Shown here one piece after another: positions 10,009-23,000 of a stretch of 64,000 nt of DNA. The translations under genes were made by a program, and so were the position numbers. The notes beneath the pieces are model-generated. The model was given only the letters and a program-made list of their open reading frames with translations, did not search any database and was not told the origin of the DNA. Every line of letters begins with the position of its first letter. Positions within the stretch are counted from its first letter, which is position 1. Origin of the DNA: Pleurostoma richardsiae (lineage: Eukaryota > Ascomycota > Sordariomycetes > Calosphaeriales > Pleurostomataceae); the NCBI GenBank assembly GCA_030052745.1, contig JANBVO010000007.1:682001-746000 (forward strand), in the 5' to 3' direction.

Positions 10009-13000
10009 ATGTCGGAGTCCACCCCCTCCCCCGCGGGATCCTCCCAGCAACGGCAGGAGGAAGTGGAGCGGCATCGGCAGCCTCAGCACAGTGGCAGTGG
10101 CTCGATATCTGATCGACCCGCTGATGGCATCGGCGGAGTTAACAAGAACAAGCTGTCTGTCTTGTTTGCAAAGGCTGGTCTCGACGCGCCCACGCTGATG
10201 ACTATGTTCAAGTCTGTCGCCTCCCGGCCTCTCTTGCTCTGCTCTCACTGTAACCTACCGGCTAGTTGTCCACTAACTCCCCTCGTCGCTTGACAGAGGA
10301 TCCCTTCCCCCTATCATCGGCATCGCGATTTATCAGTCGGCCGGAATCTCATCTGTTCTGCAGACTGTCGGCTACCTCACCCCAATCGTTAGCATTCTTG
10401 GCCTAGCTATACTTCCCCGGGGTAAATATCTCCAGAACCTCGTCTTGAACCTTGTTGCGACGTGCTTCGCAAGCGCCGTCTGTTTGCTCATGCTCTGGAG
10501 CTCCATCAAAGCCCGAGAACACACTTCTGATATGACGTCTATTCCCTCTATTGTTGCCGCAACGGGCAGAACTCCCTATAACTCCAGCCAGTCTGCTGTC
10601 TGTGCCGTCTGGCTCTTCGCTAACATCTGGTTCGTGAATCTGCTCCGCGCCAAGATGCCCAGCTTCAACATCCCTGTCATCCTGTACAGCATCTTGACCA
10701 ACATCAGTGCCACTTTTGGCCCGATGATGGTGTCCACGGCCCAAGCCGAGGCCTTTCTGAGAGAGTTACTCATAGCCATCCTCCTTGGGCTTGCGTTGGC
10801 AACGGGGGTTTCCTTGTTCGTCATCCCAATCAGCAGCCGCAGAGTTGTCTTCGCGCAGGCGACAAGCGCACTTAGCCTGTTTCAAAAGACCATCGCCCTA
10901 CAGAAGGAGTACCTCCAAGGTCTTGAGAAAGAAGATGTGTTCGATATCGGATGCCAGCCAGCGTCTGTGTCAAAGGGCTACGCATCCAAACGAGGTAGGA
11001 GTTCCACGAACACTACGGACGGTCCAGCGAAAGAGCCATACATGACGAAGGAGCAGAGATCCGCACAAGCTCTTAGAGAAGTCATTGGTCAGATCAGGGA
11101 GCTCGCCGGAAAGATGCACGGGGATATCAAGTTTGCGAAGCGAGAGATCGCATGGGGGAAGCTGGAAGCCCATGACTTGGGAGAGCTTTCCAGCTTACTA
11201 CGGTCCATCTCAATCCCTCTGTGAGCTTCCCTGGCATGTTTCTACCTTCTATACCATAATAAAGCTAAATTCAGCGCAGTTTTGGTATCGCTACCATTAT
11301 GGACATATTTGAACGGATTGTAGAAGCCCGTGGTTGGAATGTAGCCAGAGGCCCAGCTCCAAACGCCGATCCAGAAAAGGACAAAGGGAAGAGAGCATGG
11401 AATGAAGTAATGAAGCAACTTCACGTACCCTTTGAAATCCTATCCGAAGCAATCGGCCAAGGGCTTGAGCATGCTGGACTTATACTGGAGCTGCTTCCAG
11501 CACCGAAGGCCTCGGGCAGCGATGCGGATGTCGAAGCTGGTCTGAAACCCGGCGACGATGGCTTCGCAGCGCTTCTGGACGATAAGCTTCGGATACTCAA
11601 CTCTCGGAAAAGAGAATCACTCAGATCTTGGGCATTGGAGAACGGCTTGTACGGCGACAGCAAGCTTAGTCATTTTGGGACGGACGACGAACACCACCAC
11701 AGAGGACAGGTTCAACTCTTCATTCTTCTCTACATGGAGCAGTTGGTATGGGACCCCGCGTCTTTTCTGTCATGATCCGTATATGATCTAACGGACTGCA
11801 AGATGCAAGCCGCAGGTGAAGCTGTTCAGAAGCTTGTGGTATTTGCTGACAGGAAGGTCGAGGATGGCACTATGAAAAAGAACAGGCTACTAATTCCTTC
11901 AGGCCGCCGTCTTCGTAAATGGGTTGTCGGCATCTTGAAAGATCAAGATTCCACGGCGGAGGAGTCACCAGACGTCCTTGAAAGGGGTGCCAACGTCGTC
12001 CACTGGGGAGACGGATATGGGAGAAAGAGGGACCCGGAGCATCTGCCTGCGGCCAATTCCTGGCAACGTTTTGGGGACGGCATACGCAACGTATCCAAGC
12101 TCGTAGGCTCCGAAGAGTCTTTCTTCGGCTTCCGCGTCGCTTGTGCCACCTTGACCGTTGGGATCATTGGCTTCCTCGAGCAGACACAGGACTTCTTCCA
12201 GAAGCAACGCCTAGTATGGGCCATGATCATTATCGCCATGGGAATGACGCAAAGTGAGCGCCCAGGGGCCAGCCGCAGGAAAGAAAATGCTAACTGGGCA
12301 TGGTAACAGCATCGGGGCAGTCGATTTTCGGCTTCTTTTGCAGAGTTGGCGGGACCGCCCTCGCAATGGCGTTTTCTTACGTCTGTTGGTATATTGTCGA
12401 CCAGAAGACACCGGGGGTTATTTTATTCTTGTGGCTATTTATCTTCATTGGCTATTACTTCTTGGTCAAATACCCCCGGTTCACTCCAGCAGCGATGATC
12501 AGCCTTGTCACTCAGGTTCTCATAATCGGCTATGAGCTCCAGGTACGACGGATAGGCGCTGCTGCTGCAGAGAGGACCGGGCAGCCATTTTACCCGTAGG
12601 CTACCGGGACCCATACGCGACAAAGTCGTATGCTAACATCACTTCCAGGACGTATGAGCTCGCGCCGTATCGGCTGGCGACTGTGGCTGGGGGCTGTCTC
12701 GTGGCTTTCTTCTGGACCATATTCCCAAGCCCGGTGACAGACCGAGCTTGGATGCGGCGCGACCTAGGTGCAACAATGTATCTGCTTGCCAATTATTTCA
12801 GCGTGATCAACACTGCAATGAAGGCCTTGATAAGCGATGCTAGTGGAGGGGACATCAGGGTGGAAACATCGCCAACCCATAAGCTGCACAAAGTACGGCA
12901 AAAGATCTACGGGAAGCTGACCCTCCTTCTCCCATCTCTAAAAACGCACGCGGACTTCCAAAAATGGGAGCCTGACGTTGGCGGGAAGTTCCCAAGGGAA

Positions 13001-13718
13001 CTTTATGAGGACATCATTTCCAGATCAACTAGGTATGACAGGGCTGTTCTTCCCATCTCCCAGTCCGTTCCGGCGGTTGCCCGGACCCGGTTTATGAATG
13101 ATCGATAATGCTACGTTCATTCTTTTCGTTGGCTGACAACCCCCTATCTGCAGGATCATGACATACCTGACCCTGATGTCCTATATCCTAACAAGAGAGC
13201 CGCGCGAGCACCAGAGTCCACCAGACCCAGAGTGGCTTCGCGCGCTGGGTCATGTAGTCGAAGGAATCTCCCCTGCACACCATGCCATCTTGTCGACGCT
13301 CACACTTCTGTCCAATTCACTACTTTCAGGACAGTCTCTACCGGTTCTTCCGCCGTTGCCTAGGCCATCTGAGATGGCACGTCAGTTGCTACCTCGGGAT
13401 GGCAACGGCGCTGGGCAGGCCTTGCTCGCCACCTGGGACAACCAGGATACCCAGGAGAGTTCTATCGGGATACAGATACCAGACATTCTTGATGCGCGCA
13501 ACATGGAACAGAAAGGTTACGCCGAATTCGTGGTCCTACAGGTCTGCGGCACTCTGATAGCCTCGGACATCGACGGTCTCGTTGAGAGCGTCGGAAGTCT
13601 AGTCGGGGTTGTGGACTTCAGTTTCACGGTGGACATGAGTGACAGCAGCGTAGAGAGTTTGTCGAAGATTTCGAGAGGAGAGTTCGAGGCTCCCATAAAG
13701 GGCGACAAAAATGACTGA
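10009..13718 (+). CDS. BRE4/FUSC-like membrane transporter (aromatic-acid-exporter superfamily)
   Basis: A polytopic membrane protein of the fungal family with an ER-transporter 6TM N-terminal domain and a brefeldin-A-sensitivity (BRE4, formerly DUF2421) C-terminal domain, related to fusaric-acid/aromatic-acid exporters. Seven exons (10009-10211, 10297-11220, 11280-11745, 11803-12253, 12310-12595, 12649-13032, 13154-13718) give 1092 aa; all introns are GT..AG and several carry CTAAC or CTAACT branch sites. Residues about 65-270 hold the first membrane block (GSLPPIIGIAIYQS; YLTPIVSILGLAILPRGK; LLIAILLGLALATGVSLFVIP). A soluble region follows. The second block spans about 637-800 (FFGFRVACATLTVGIIGFL; FLWLFIFIGYYFLVKYP; VAGGCLVAFFWTIFP). 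The cytosolic C-terminus contains MTYLTLMSYILTRE. The substrate is unknown; yeast Bre4 affects brefeldin A sensitivity and endocytic traffic. The start at 10009 fits the short Ser/Gln-rich N-terminus; a different-frame ATG at 9927 was not used. Confidence 0.9.
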
Positions 13719-15349
13719 TGCTGGCATGGCCAGAGCTCGGACGCTTCAGAGATTCGCAGCAGTGTCATAAGGCAGCTATTCCCGGCGCCTTGGGGAGAAA
13801 CGACACCCTTGCAAGAGAAGTTTGCGGTGTCATAAGCTCATCAGGTTCTCGGATTCCGCTTCCTCTGACGGACCGCGCGCTTGGGGTACGAGCAGGCGCT
13901 GCGAAACATCCTCTCTCCAGGAGCCTGCAGTAATCGATCGATCTATGTCCGACTTCCGCCCCCGCAAACTAGCCCAACCCAACACCCCGAGGGTGCGGGG
14001 AGCCTGTGAGAGAGCTGACGAGCAAACTTGCAGTGGGGGAGGGAGTTGCCATGTCAGACACTATGTCATAATACGAAATGACTGTACGCAGTACGGGTGA
14101 GAAACCAGGCCACGACCGCTGTGCTCTGGGAATGGTAATGCGGACCGGATATGAGATCATCTTCCCACCATGCGAAGTTCATGGCAAGGACGGTGCGGGT
14201 GATGTGATATACCTCTAGAGATATGGCCAAATAATATTAGAAGACGTGTCATGTCATATATTATCCACACAACACGGACTTCACAAGCTTTTAAAGCGTG
14301 CAATTCCGACGTCAATAGACCAGGCGAGCTGCGCTGCTCGCAGATATTTACATGCCCGCCAATTCCGCCATCTGTTATCTGTTGTTCCATGGCCTCTTCT
14401 ACTTACAGACCCAGAACTTAACGTCTTAAAATTTCCCCCAGATGTCCAGGTTTTCTTAACCTGCCATCCCAGCGCCCGTTTTGCAAGGCCTACTCATGCC
14501 CACATCTTTCTACGAGTCGCTCCAGCAAAATGTCGACCACCAGGTACCGCCACTATCGGTTTGATGTCGGTGCCCATTCACGAAAGGCAGCAAGCAGATA
14601 ACAGGACAGGCCAAACTTATTCCGAGAGGCGCAAAGAAGAGGCCCCAAGGAAGTCACGCAACGGTGAGGGCTTCTTTTGAGACCATCTCCACCGAGACCT
14701 TGTCGTTCTGGGGTCTTGTGTCGGCAGCAGTCCATAATGAGATCTTCCACCACCAACCGGCGACGCTCAGGTGCCAGAAATGGCAATTCCAGATACTAAC
14801 AGAGACACGGAGAAATGCGATGGTCGCAATGGTCGCACTCCTAACGTGTCTATGTTTGACGTGGATCCTATCGCACACTAGCCATTTCATCGCAGAGACC
14901 ACAAACCCCAGCGTCGTTACAGGTGCAGAGCTACGAGTCTCCAACAGATTCCACAAAGTCATGTGCACCATAGGGTATTCCCAGACGAGACAAAGGGGCG
15001 TTTTGAACTGTCTGGGAAGTTCATCAATGATGCAAGTAAGCCGGTGGAAAGAAGGCTCTGGTTTAGAGGAGTGCCGCGGTCATCTAGCTGTCGTACTGCA
15101 TGTCCAGGCATAGAAGATCCGTGGAAATGTCAGGGGTTACATAGAGCGATGACAACCTCTACGGCTCGAAACTGCTTCGACGCCAGCATTGTGCTTCGAT
15201 CAGAGAAGCTTTCTTGATCTGAGCATGCCAGGAAAGCCGGAGCGATCGTCAGTTAGAGCCTTAGATTGCTCCCTAACCTCACGAGGCTGGAGCCTCGGTG
15301 TGACAAGTCGCCGTGGCCTCAAGGATATTGTAGGAGCCGTCACAAAACT
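13719..15349. other. Intergenic between convergent transporter and transcription-factor genes
   Basis: This contains the 3' ends of both neighbouring genes. Between about 14664 and 15217 two overlapping plus-strand frames look partly protein-like: a hydrophobic stretch (VAMVALLTCLCLTWIL) in one and a KGRFELSGKFIND-type segment in the other. They do not join convincingly by splicing, so no gene is called. Confidence 0.4.
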
Positions 15350-18300
15350 CTATCCGGACGGCAGAATCGACTTCTCCGCCCGCGCTTTCAAATGGTTTGC
15401 ATGCGCCTCGAGACATTGGGCCATAAGACGGGTGACTAGAAGAACATTAGCCTTGAGCGAGAAAACTGGTCCGATCAGGCGGTCTCCTTACCTGGCCACA
15501 CTGCCGCCTTATTGAGCATGTAAGCTGTTACCCTCAGAATCTTAGCTGCATATCCAGTTATTTCCCCAATCTGCAGACGCGTATCGATCCCCGGAGTGCT
15601 GGCAACCAGTTCCATGTTCATTTTAACCTCGGCTCCGCTCAGAACTTCTTGGACCTTTGCTAGAAGCTTCGCATCTTCATCCTCGAGCAACATAATGGCA
15701 GGCACCTGAGACAAATCGACTTCATCCTGTCCCAGAATTCCCACATATCTTCCCACCCTGTCTTGCAAGGTAGCAACCCACTCTGCAAGAACTTGCGCAC
15801 AGTCGAAAGCGCACATGGCTGACTGCAGCGGAAGCTCGCGGCTCGTGAAGTCGGCAAATGTTACACCAAGCTTATCAGCCATCGAGAGGGAGTCGGCCGC
15901 GTAAAAGGCAGCTTTTCGAAGGTGCTTTTCCCGACGAGAACTCGCACGCGTTGATGTTTGAGGAAGGAACTTTGATGACGGGAACCCGGGAGGCGACGAT
16001 TGTGTCAGTGGCGAGTCGACAAAGAGAGAGCCAGAAGCAGGTGCCTCTGATGCGTCGGTAGTGGTGGATTCATTGGAGGCAGGGGAATGCTCTGCATGCT
16101 GGATTATCTCGCTTCCACGGGAGAGCTCATCCGCCATCCCATCCCAGTCTCGCTGCCAAAATCTCTCCTTGGAGCGGGAGAGGTTGACAAATAGGCGTAC
16201 GTATGCTAGATCCAGAAGCGGGATGGCATCAGCCGACAACGGTCCAAGGCCGAAAGGGTTGGGCCGCTCAAGACTGTGTTTCGGATTACTTGCCCAAGCG
16301 GCCTGCCATGCCTTCAGTGCAGGCTCGATATGTGCGTGCATCTTTTCGGTCTCCTCATTAGTCCAGACTTTGGTATGGTGCCGCTGACGGGTCTCCCAGA
16401 TGTAGTTATGAAGGGCATTGATCAAGATCAGGCAACCAAAGGAGCTAGGTTTCAGGTCGCTCTCCGAGGCTTCATTGATGCTGACCGGGGCTCCAAAAGC
16501 CTGAGGGCTGTGACCCAGAGCTAGCTTTCGCTGCTTCTCACTCGTGCGAAGCAACTCACCCAATGCCTCGTGAAATGTCATGCAGTTACGACTGGCAGCA
16601 GCCGCTCCTCCCATAGCGTGAAAGGCAGCACTACTTTCGGCGGCAAAGAATTCTTCGTCGCAAGGGAGATTCAGGAAGATCTCGGAGTTCGTCAGCGCGG
16701 GCGTGTGGTTGTACGCAGAGACAAGGAGGCTGGATAGGATGAAAATAGCATAGAGGGTCCGCTTTCGCTCCTCCATCACCTTCCACTCCAGCCATTCTGC
16801 CTGCTCCTCCAACATCGAATCGGACGGACCATGTCGCGCGCTTCCGGAGTCGGTCATCCCCGCGTCCTGGTCATCGCTTTTGGCGGCCCTCGCTGGCCGG
16901 AAAAGGTCCGCTCCCTGAGCCAGGCTTACTAACGCGGCGCAATGGGTGGATGCTATCTCGCCGGCACGCTTCTCTCCGCAATTATGGCCATAAACGACAT
17001 TTAACAGCATCGCCTGGACGAGCCAGACAGGCGTATCGACAGAGCCTTCCGACTGGGTTCCTTGTTCTGACGCTGGGGGCCCTCGAAAACCAGCCTTCCT
17101 GACATTGGCTTTCCTCCGCTGCTCAAGGTAAGTCTGGATCATCTTTTTTGCCATCTCAAAGAGTTCTCTGGATCGATCAAGTTCCAATTCGTACAGCGCA
17201 CCAATGGTAGCCATGGACAAGACTAGACAGGCTGAGCCACCGACCATACTGGCCAAACTCGCTGACTTGGCGGGTATCTCGAATGACAGAGTAGGAATAT
17301 GGAAAAAAGGCATGTGGGGATGGAAATAACGAAGATAGGCACCGACATATCGCTGGAGATCCTGTGTGCTCGGTAAATTTCTGCTAGCTGGATCCAGGAC
17401 CCCGATTGCGGTCGCTTGACCGAGCGGCGACATTGGTGACGCCGGCATCGTGAATGACTGCTTTCGTCCACCCAAGGCTGAGGACATGGAGGCCGCAGAA
17501 GCTAAGGCACCTAGGATGGCGTTTCTTGTTGAATCAGTGATAGTCGAGACGGGTGAGGTGCCATGAGTAATACCATTCATCGAGGTCGGCGTTTCAGGGC
17601 CGGCACCAAAGTTTAGTGCGTGGTTCATGTTTTGAGGGTTCAGGCCTGGCATCATAGATGGGCTCAGGGAGCTGAGAGAAGGCGGGGGAGTAGAGAAATA
17701 TGCGTCCCCAAGGCTCTTCTGGGCAGGAGGCTGAGGCGACACGGGAGCCCCGTTCATGAGATCGGGGAAAACAGAGCCGTTCATATCAAGCGAGAAGAGA
17801 TTCGTCGTGATCTGCGGTGGACCCATAATCGCAGGTTGCCACATGGCGGAAGTGCCAGGTGCCGCCGAGGCCGGGTGGTTCGAACCATCGAGCATGACAT
17901 CGCTGATTCCGCTCTGGCTAGTGGTACTAATGGCGGACGGAGAGGAGCCGTCGACGGCATTATCGTTGGTTCCGCTGAATGACATTTGATGCTCAAAGCC
18001 AGTCAGCCAGTCAAAATTGTCATCTACCTGCTGACCAGCCGACATATCTTGCAGCCCGTGGGAGAACGGCGAGGTGTTGTCGACTGCCATTGTCTGTGGG
18101 GAATCGCTATAGTGAAGCGCGTTGGGATTGATAGTGTTCCCGGGGCCAAAAAGCATACCCTCGAAGTCGAAGTCGGGGTTGAAAACAGCCATTGGAGGCG
18201 CAGTTCGAAGACCACCAGAGAAATCCATGTTGATGCTGTGCGTCTCAAGCTTCGGCAAGCCATGGTTCACACCCCGTTGGCCCAGAGAATTAGACATGCC

Positions 18301-19079
18301 AGTGAAGGTATGGTCCATGTTGTGGATAGGAAGCCCAACAAGACTAGCATGGCGGCTATGCGTCTGGGGAACAGGTCGTGCCACCGAGGTATTCGCCGCC
18401 ATCAGGTGCATAGCAGCACCATCCACATGGCTGATCGTGTTCGCCCTGGGGCGCATGGACGCCGCAGCGCTGGCAGCCCCGCCAGCGACACTGCCCTTCC
18501 TAGCCCTACTCTGGCCGGGCACAGCACCACTAGTACTCTCGCGACGATTCCGCGGGCGAGAGGATGGTGTAGTTGTCTGGTGAAGTTTCTGCTGGTGGCG
18601 AAGGAGGAGATCACGGCGAGCAAAGCATCTGGCGCATTCAGGGCATTCGAATGGCTTTTCCTTAGTATGAGACCGTTCATGCCGCTTCAAGTGCTCCAAA
18701 CGTGCGAACGACCGCTGACAGGTCGCGCAGACATGCGGTCGGGGCTTATCCGTCTTGGGCGGGGGGAAGCTGGCTGGTGTCTTTGTATTCACTGTAATAG
18801 TGGAGGCTGTCGAATTGCGTCAGCGAGAGGTGGCCAGGGGCAGAGCATTCCCATTCCCCGCGAGAGGGACGAAAGGGCAGACCTAATGACACGTCACAGG
18901 AGATAACAGTGACAGAAAAGCATGGGTGAATTTGAAAAGGGGCAGTGTGCTTGTTGCGTACCAGTATCGTCACTTTGCGTGGGAGCATCTGTATTCGCGT
19001 TCCCAGCCATCGGGGTAGAGGAGGGGGAATTGGTGGCGGGACTCTCCTGGCTGGTGCCGGCATCGTTTAAGACAGCCAT
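15350..19079 (-). CDS. C2H2 zinc-finger / fungal_trans transcription factor
   Basis: A nuclear transcriptional regulator of the AmdX/ADR1-like class, with two C2H2 fingers plus the fungal-specific regulatory domain (middle homology region). Exons are 19079-18962, 18791-15492 and 15435-15350, giving 1167 aa. The terminal exons are short: the first encodes a Ser/Thr/Asn-rich leader ([11 protein letters not shown]) and the last encodes [17 protein letters not shown] to the stop. The 3' intron (15436-15491) has a perfect GTAAGG donor and TAG acceptor. Finger 1 is C61-C64-H77-H81 and finger 2 is C89-C92-H105-H110, with the linker HTKEKPF. Residues 120-500 are low-complexity Ser/Pro/Asn/Met. The fungal_trans domain spans about 518-900 ([35 protein letters not shown]). 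Target genes cannot be read from sequence. The long upstream gap rich in the TACCTAGGTA motif may hold its promoter. Confidence 0.92.
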
Positions 19080-20980
19080 GGCGCTTGCGTTCTAGCAATT
19101 CACACAGAAGTCTTGCGCGCCGGAACTGACAGCAGAGAAGTTGTGACTCGTAACCTCGTGGAGGTCGGGTTGGAGCGACGATGGAAGGTTGGCGGCCGGC
19201 AACTACTGTAAGAGGGAGAGAGAATCGGAGACCGGCTCGGCGGGAGGCGGGGTCAATGAGAGAGGAGGAGCGGGCGTCAACTCACAACCAACAAGAGACG
19301 GTGATGAAGGCGTGTATAGCATGCTATTTGCAGAGAGAGGGAGCAAGAGAGCTTGAAATGGGAATGTCCGCCTCTTGCTTCTGCCTTGTCGGTCAACAGT
19401 TGCCGTTCGACTCTAGATGCGACGGTTGTTGGGAGGAAGGGGAAGCAATGGCGAGCTTTGGAGAAACAGTGGATGGGGGAGGACGAGCGAGATGGAGGGA
19501 GGGCCGTAAGGTAGAGAGCATGGTAAGTAACTAGGTACAGTACTCCGTACAGTACGCATAGACAGTAGGTTAGTCCGGTTTCCCTTAGCTGAGATACCCA
19601 CAAGGAGTTCAGACACTAGCTTAGGTACCTGTCTAGATAGCTGACTTAGGTAGCGCTGAGGGTATCGGTGCCCGCTCCTTAACATTTGGTTGGTAGGCAG
19701 CACACTTACATGGTTACATGGTACACTACCTTGGTCCCCTATCGAGCGTCAGTCTGATTGGGCAGAAGCTCAACTCGACTGTCACGCCGATGACTTAAGT
19801 CTAGGTACCCTTGCTTAGCTATACCGAGACTGGGCCTAGCTGCGAGTAATGGCCCACACAGTAAATCCGCACTGTCGTTGGGCAGCCTAGCCGTGAAGAG
19901 TGTAATATGCCGCTGGATTGCGAGTGTAGACAGTGCAGAATGTATAGGGCGGGTACCTACATGCACCTACACGTCTTTAATGTGTAGGTACCTAGCTTGA
20001 CTGCTACCCCTTCCATAAGCTGATAGGAAGTAAGTAGGTAACTAAGTCCCAGACTGACGACACCAGACCCAGGTACCCTAGGTATGTTGCCTACCTATCT
20101 AGGTAGGCAATATACCTGGTATGATCCTCCCTACGGGCATACTTGTAAAGGTTTTAAGTACCCAGGTACTCAGTGCGTTGGTAGCCGAAGACTGCGCTAG
20201 CAATACGACCGAAGGTTCCTTCCTTGGCTGCGCGCTCAGCATCTTCGGAACTTGGTGGCTCACGTTGCGACATCGGGATGTCGGGTTAAATAGTGTAGTG
20301 AAATGATCCATTAGCCATTCACGTCGACTTATCCTGGGCTCCAGGGGCTCATGTTCGGGGTTCCTCTAGTGCGATGCACGAGTACGTACGGAGGAACAGT
20401 GATTTGTAACACATGGCCCCGAAGCTAGAGCACCGAACCAAATTGGGCAGCAATCTGGGGGGTGCTCCTGGAGTAGGTGGCTTTCGGTCACCGGCTTGCG
20501 CACTGTGAGTTCTGGGTTCTGTCCTCCTCTCACCTTCCGTTCTAGACAAGGGGGACGGACGCCGATACTACACCGTAGCGACATAATAAATATACACTGT
20601 CTGTAGCGCCTGTCCAATGTAGAAGCACTGTATCCCGCAATGACCATATACGGAGTACGAAGTAGACAGGATGCAACTGTTTAACGGGCACGACCATCAA
20701 AGGGCAAAATGCAGGCTGCATCCTCGGCCAGAAACAAGACGCGCCTCCCTTCTCTACCCGTCCGTAGTCAGATGACGCCCTATCTCTAGTCTCTCGAAAC
20801 CCAGGTACGAGATCTTGCAGTAGCTCTTTAGCACCCGCGAATTACAAGGATGACATTTCAAGACGACGGGGTCGCACGCAGCCGGGCGTTGAGATGGCTA
20901 AAAGGACTAGGTGGCCCACCAGATTGAAGCTTCCAGGCGACAAGCGAGACATCGCCCTGGCCGCAAGTTGAGGGTAGGTC
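19080..20980. other. Intergenic / promoter side of the transcription-factor gene up to the AT-rich island
   Basis: No supportable gene. Short frames at 19181-19703 and 20099-20647 on both strands have no domains. The region bears the TACCTAGGTA motif field (19525-20180) and then ordinary GC-balanced DNA, with an abrupt composition change at about 20980. Confidence 0.5.
19525..20180. repeat. Second TACCTAGGTA/TAGGTACCTA motif field
   Basis: The same word family as at 8431-9545 recurs, for example near 19532, 19622, 19802, 19952, 19984, 20070 and 20090 (CCTACCTATCTAGGTAGG). It lies upstream of a minus-strand gene and next to the island border. Copies are dispersed, in both orientations and unevenly spaced. 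Confidence 0.7.
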
Positions 20981-21362
20981 TAATTCTACTTACTGCTTGC
21001 TAACTCGGCTTTCTAGTCTTTATGTAAGAGGAACGTAAAGATATAATACGTAATATACGCAAAGAATATATACGAAAGTAATTTATAATGTAATCGTCTA
21101 CAGTATGATTATATAATATATACTCGTATTTTATAATGAGAAATTAATAAAAATTATTAATTATTTAGTAGTAACATAATCGTAATATTTATAAATAATA
21201 CATAAAATATTTAAAGTTACGCTGGTTAAATATTTAGAAAGAAAAATATTCGTCTTATTATTAAATTTATGGTTTAATAAACGGACTGTAGATTTTAAAA
21301 GAAAGTTAAAAATATTAAATATAAAATAATTACTTAATAATGTTAAAACAACGGTTTGAATT
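20981..21362. other. Unassigned AT-rich DNA at the left edge of the island
   Basis: Strongly AT-rich and RIP-like, with no match by eye to the other elements in the window. It may be an eroded older transposon into which A1 inserted. Confidence 0.4.
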
Positions 21363-21605
21363 TACTATAATACTCTAAGTACTTCCCTAAAAAACACTTA
21401 AACTTAACTAGTACGTAAAATACTAGGCCTAGCCTTATATAAGGTAAGCCTAGTAGACAAATATTTTAAATAGAAAATTAAACTCTTACTACTATATTAC
21501 TTAATATCTTAACTTAAACGTTATACCTTAATCTATACAAGCTCCTACGTAGATAGTTTTAACTACTTACGTATTAACCTAAACAATAAATACTAACTTA
21601 TTATA
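21363..21605 (+). repeat. LTR of family A (copy A1)
   Basis: 243 bp, the same length as the A2 5' LTR and the A4 LTR. Its landmarks are a TATATAAGG box inside a GCCTAGCC..AGGC-like core and the ACTTATTATA end. Confidence 0.8.
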
Positions 21606-22745
21606 ATAAATAGTACCTACAACTAATATCAAACTAACTCCCTCTTTAGTTTTATTATTTTAAGAGAAATAACTTTCTTATATTAAAACTAGTTATTATA
21701 GACGATTACGTCGACAGTAACAACTTAAAAGACGTTAAGCGTAATAATATTCATTATTGAAATAATATTTAATACTATTATTATATAATTAGCCTGGTAA
21801 CTATTCCTTCTATAGCGTTAACTTATTTATTCGGTTAATTAATAATTTAATAGACGTAATAATCCTTATAGTTAAACTTACGATCTAAATTAAGTTACTA
21901 GATTATTAATTAAAAATAGTAATAGAAACGTTATTATTAATAAGGTAATTAATAGTAATATTTACCGAATAATTATTTTATAACTATTTTATACCTATAA
22001 TTTATTAAATTTAAGGAAGTTTACGTTTATATTTAAAATAATTAATAAACGATTAACGTTACGGTTATCTTTAACGTTAACTGAACTAAATTTAAAATCG
22101 TAGCTTTTTTATTAGTAAATCTAAAAAAAATAATTACTTATTTAAAATTATAAAGAAATTAAAACGACTTCGAAGTATACTCTCTACGAAAAACAATAAA
22201 GAAACTAAATAAACTATTAAAACTACTCTAATTACTTTTTAATATCTTAAAAAATAAAAGCAAATTAAAAATCTACTATTTAACCTTACAGGAAAACTAT
22301 TAGAGATTTTAAAAGAAATAATACCGATAATACAGATATTATTACCGACGTTAGAACCGATAATATCATAACTAAATCGAACGACTTACTTATTAAAGGG
22401 AACGTTAATCTTATTTTAATTTAAAAGAGTAAACGAAATAAAAGTATTAAATAATTAACAGGGTACGTTAAACCTTTCGAGTTAATAGTTACTTTTAATA
22501 ACGGAGATTATTTCCTTATAAAATTCTTAGTTAAATACCGAAGATTTAAACGATTAATTTCTATCTTTATAATAATTACTGATAATAAATAGTAAAGACC
22601 GAATTTAGGGACTTAATATTAAGGAAGAAACTAACGCTAATGTAAGCTTAATTACAATACGTTTTTACGTCGAAGTTAGTAGATTATAACGATTAATTTG
22701 TCTAGTAAATATTCCGGTATCGTTAAATTAACCAGTAGTTATAAC
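21363..22745 (+). mobile_element. Gypsy family A, copy A1 (5' LTR and start of the internal region)
   Basis: A fossil LTR-retrotransposon fragment. The first 243 bases (21363-21605) match the 5' LTR of the full-length copy A2, and the following 1.1 kb matches the A2 internal region up to about 38613. The copy stops where the hAT element begins. It is RIP-mutated and broken, and clearly old relative to the Copia LTRs. Confidence 0.8.
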
Positions 22746-22792
22746 TAGGGTTGGTAAACTAGTAAAACTAGTATAATATTACCTAATACTAA

Positions 22793-22834
22793 TACTAGTT
22801 TAGTATTACTAGTTTAGTATTACTAGTTTAGTAT
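22793..22834. repeat. Three tandem 14-bp units
   Basis: Three perfect copies of TACTAGTTTAGTAT in the subterminal part of the hAT element. Such repeats in hAT elements can bind transposase; that role is inferred. Confidence 0.85.
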
Positions 22835-22910
22835 TTTAGTATACTAATATACTAGTTTTAATATTATAAATTATAAAATAAAAACATAATTAAATTATTA
22901 AGTGATTTTA

Positions 22911-22982
22911 TAATAATAAATTAAATTAAATAAGTAACTTAATATATAATAATAAATTAAATTAAATAAGTAACTTAATATA
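22911..22982. repeat. Two tandem 36-bp units
   Basis: Perfect head-to-tail duplication of a 36-bp AT-rich unit (22911-22946 and 22947-22982) just beyond the transposase stop codon. It must be recent relative to the surrounding mutation because the copies are identical. Confidence 0.85.
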
Positions 22983-23000
22983 TAATAATAAAAAGAATAA

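Noticed and set aside
9927-13718. Transporter plus transcription factor plus secreted enzymes considered as a biosynthetic gene cluster
   Set aside because: No core synthase or tailoring enzyme is present, and the transporter family is common outside clusters.
15189-15515. Plus-strand frame of 108 codons
   Set aside because: It is antisense to the last exon and 3' intron of the transcription-factor gene, which is well supported.
17986-18906. Plus-strand frame of 306 codons
   Set aside because: It is the antisense shadow of the zinc-finger and low-complexity part of the minus-strand transcription factor.
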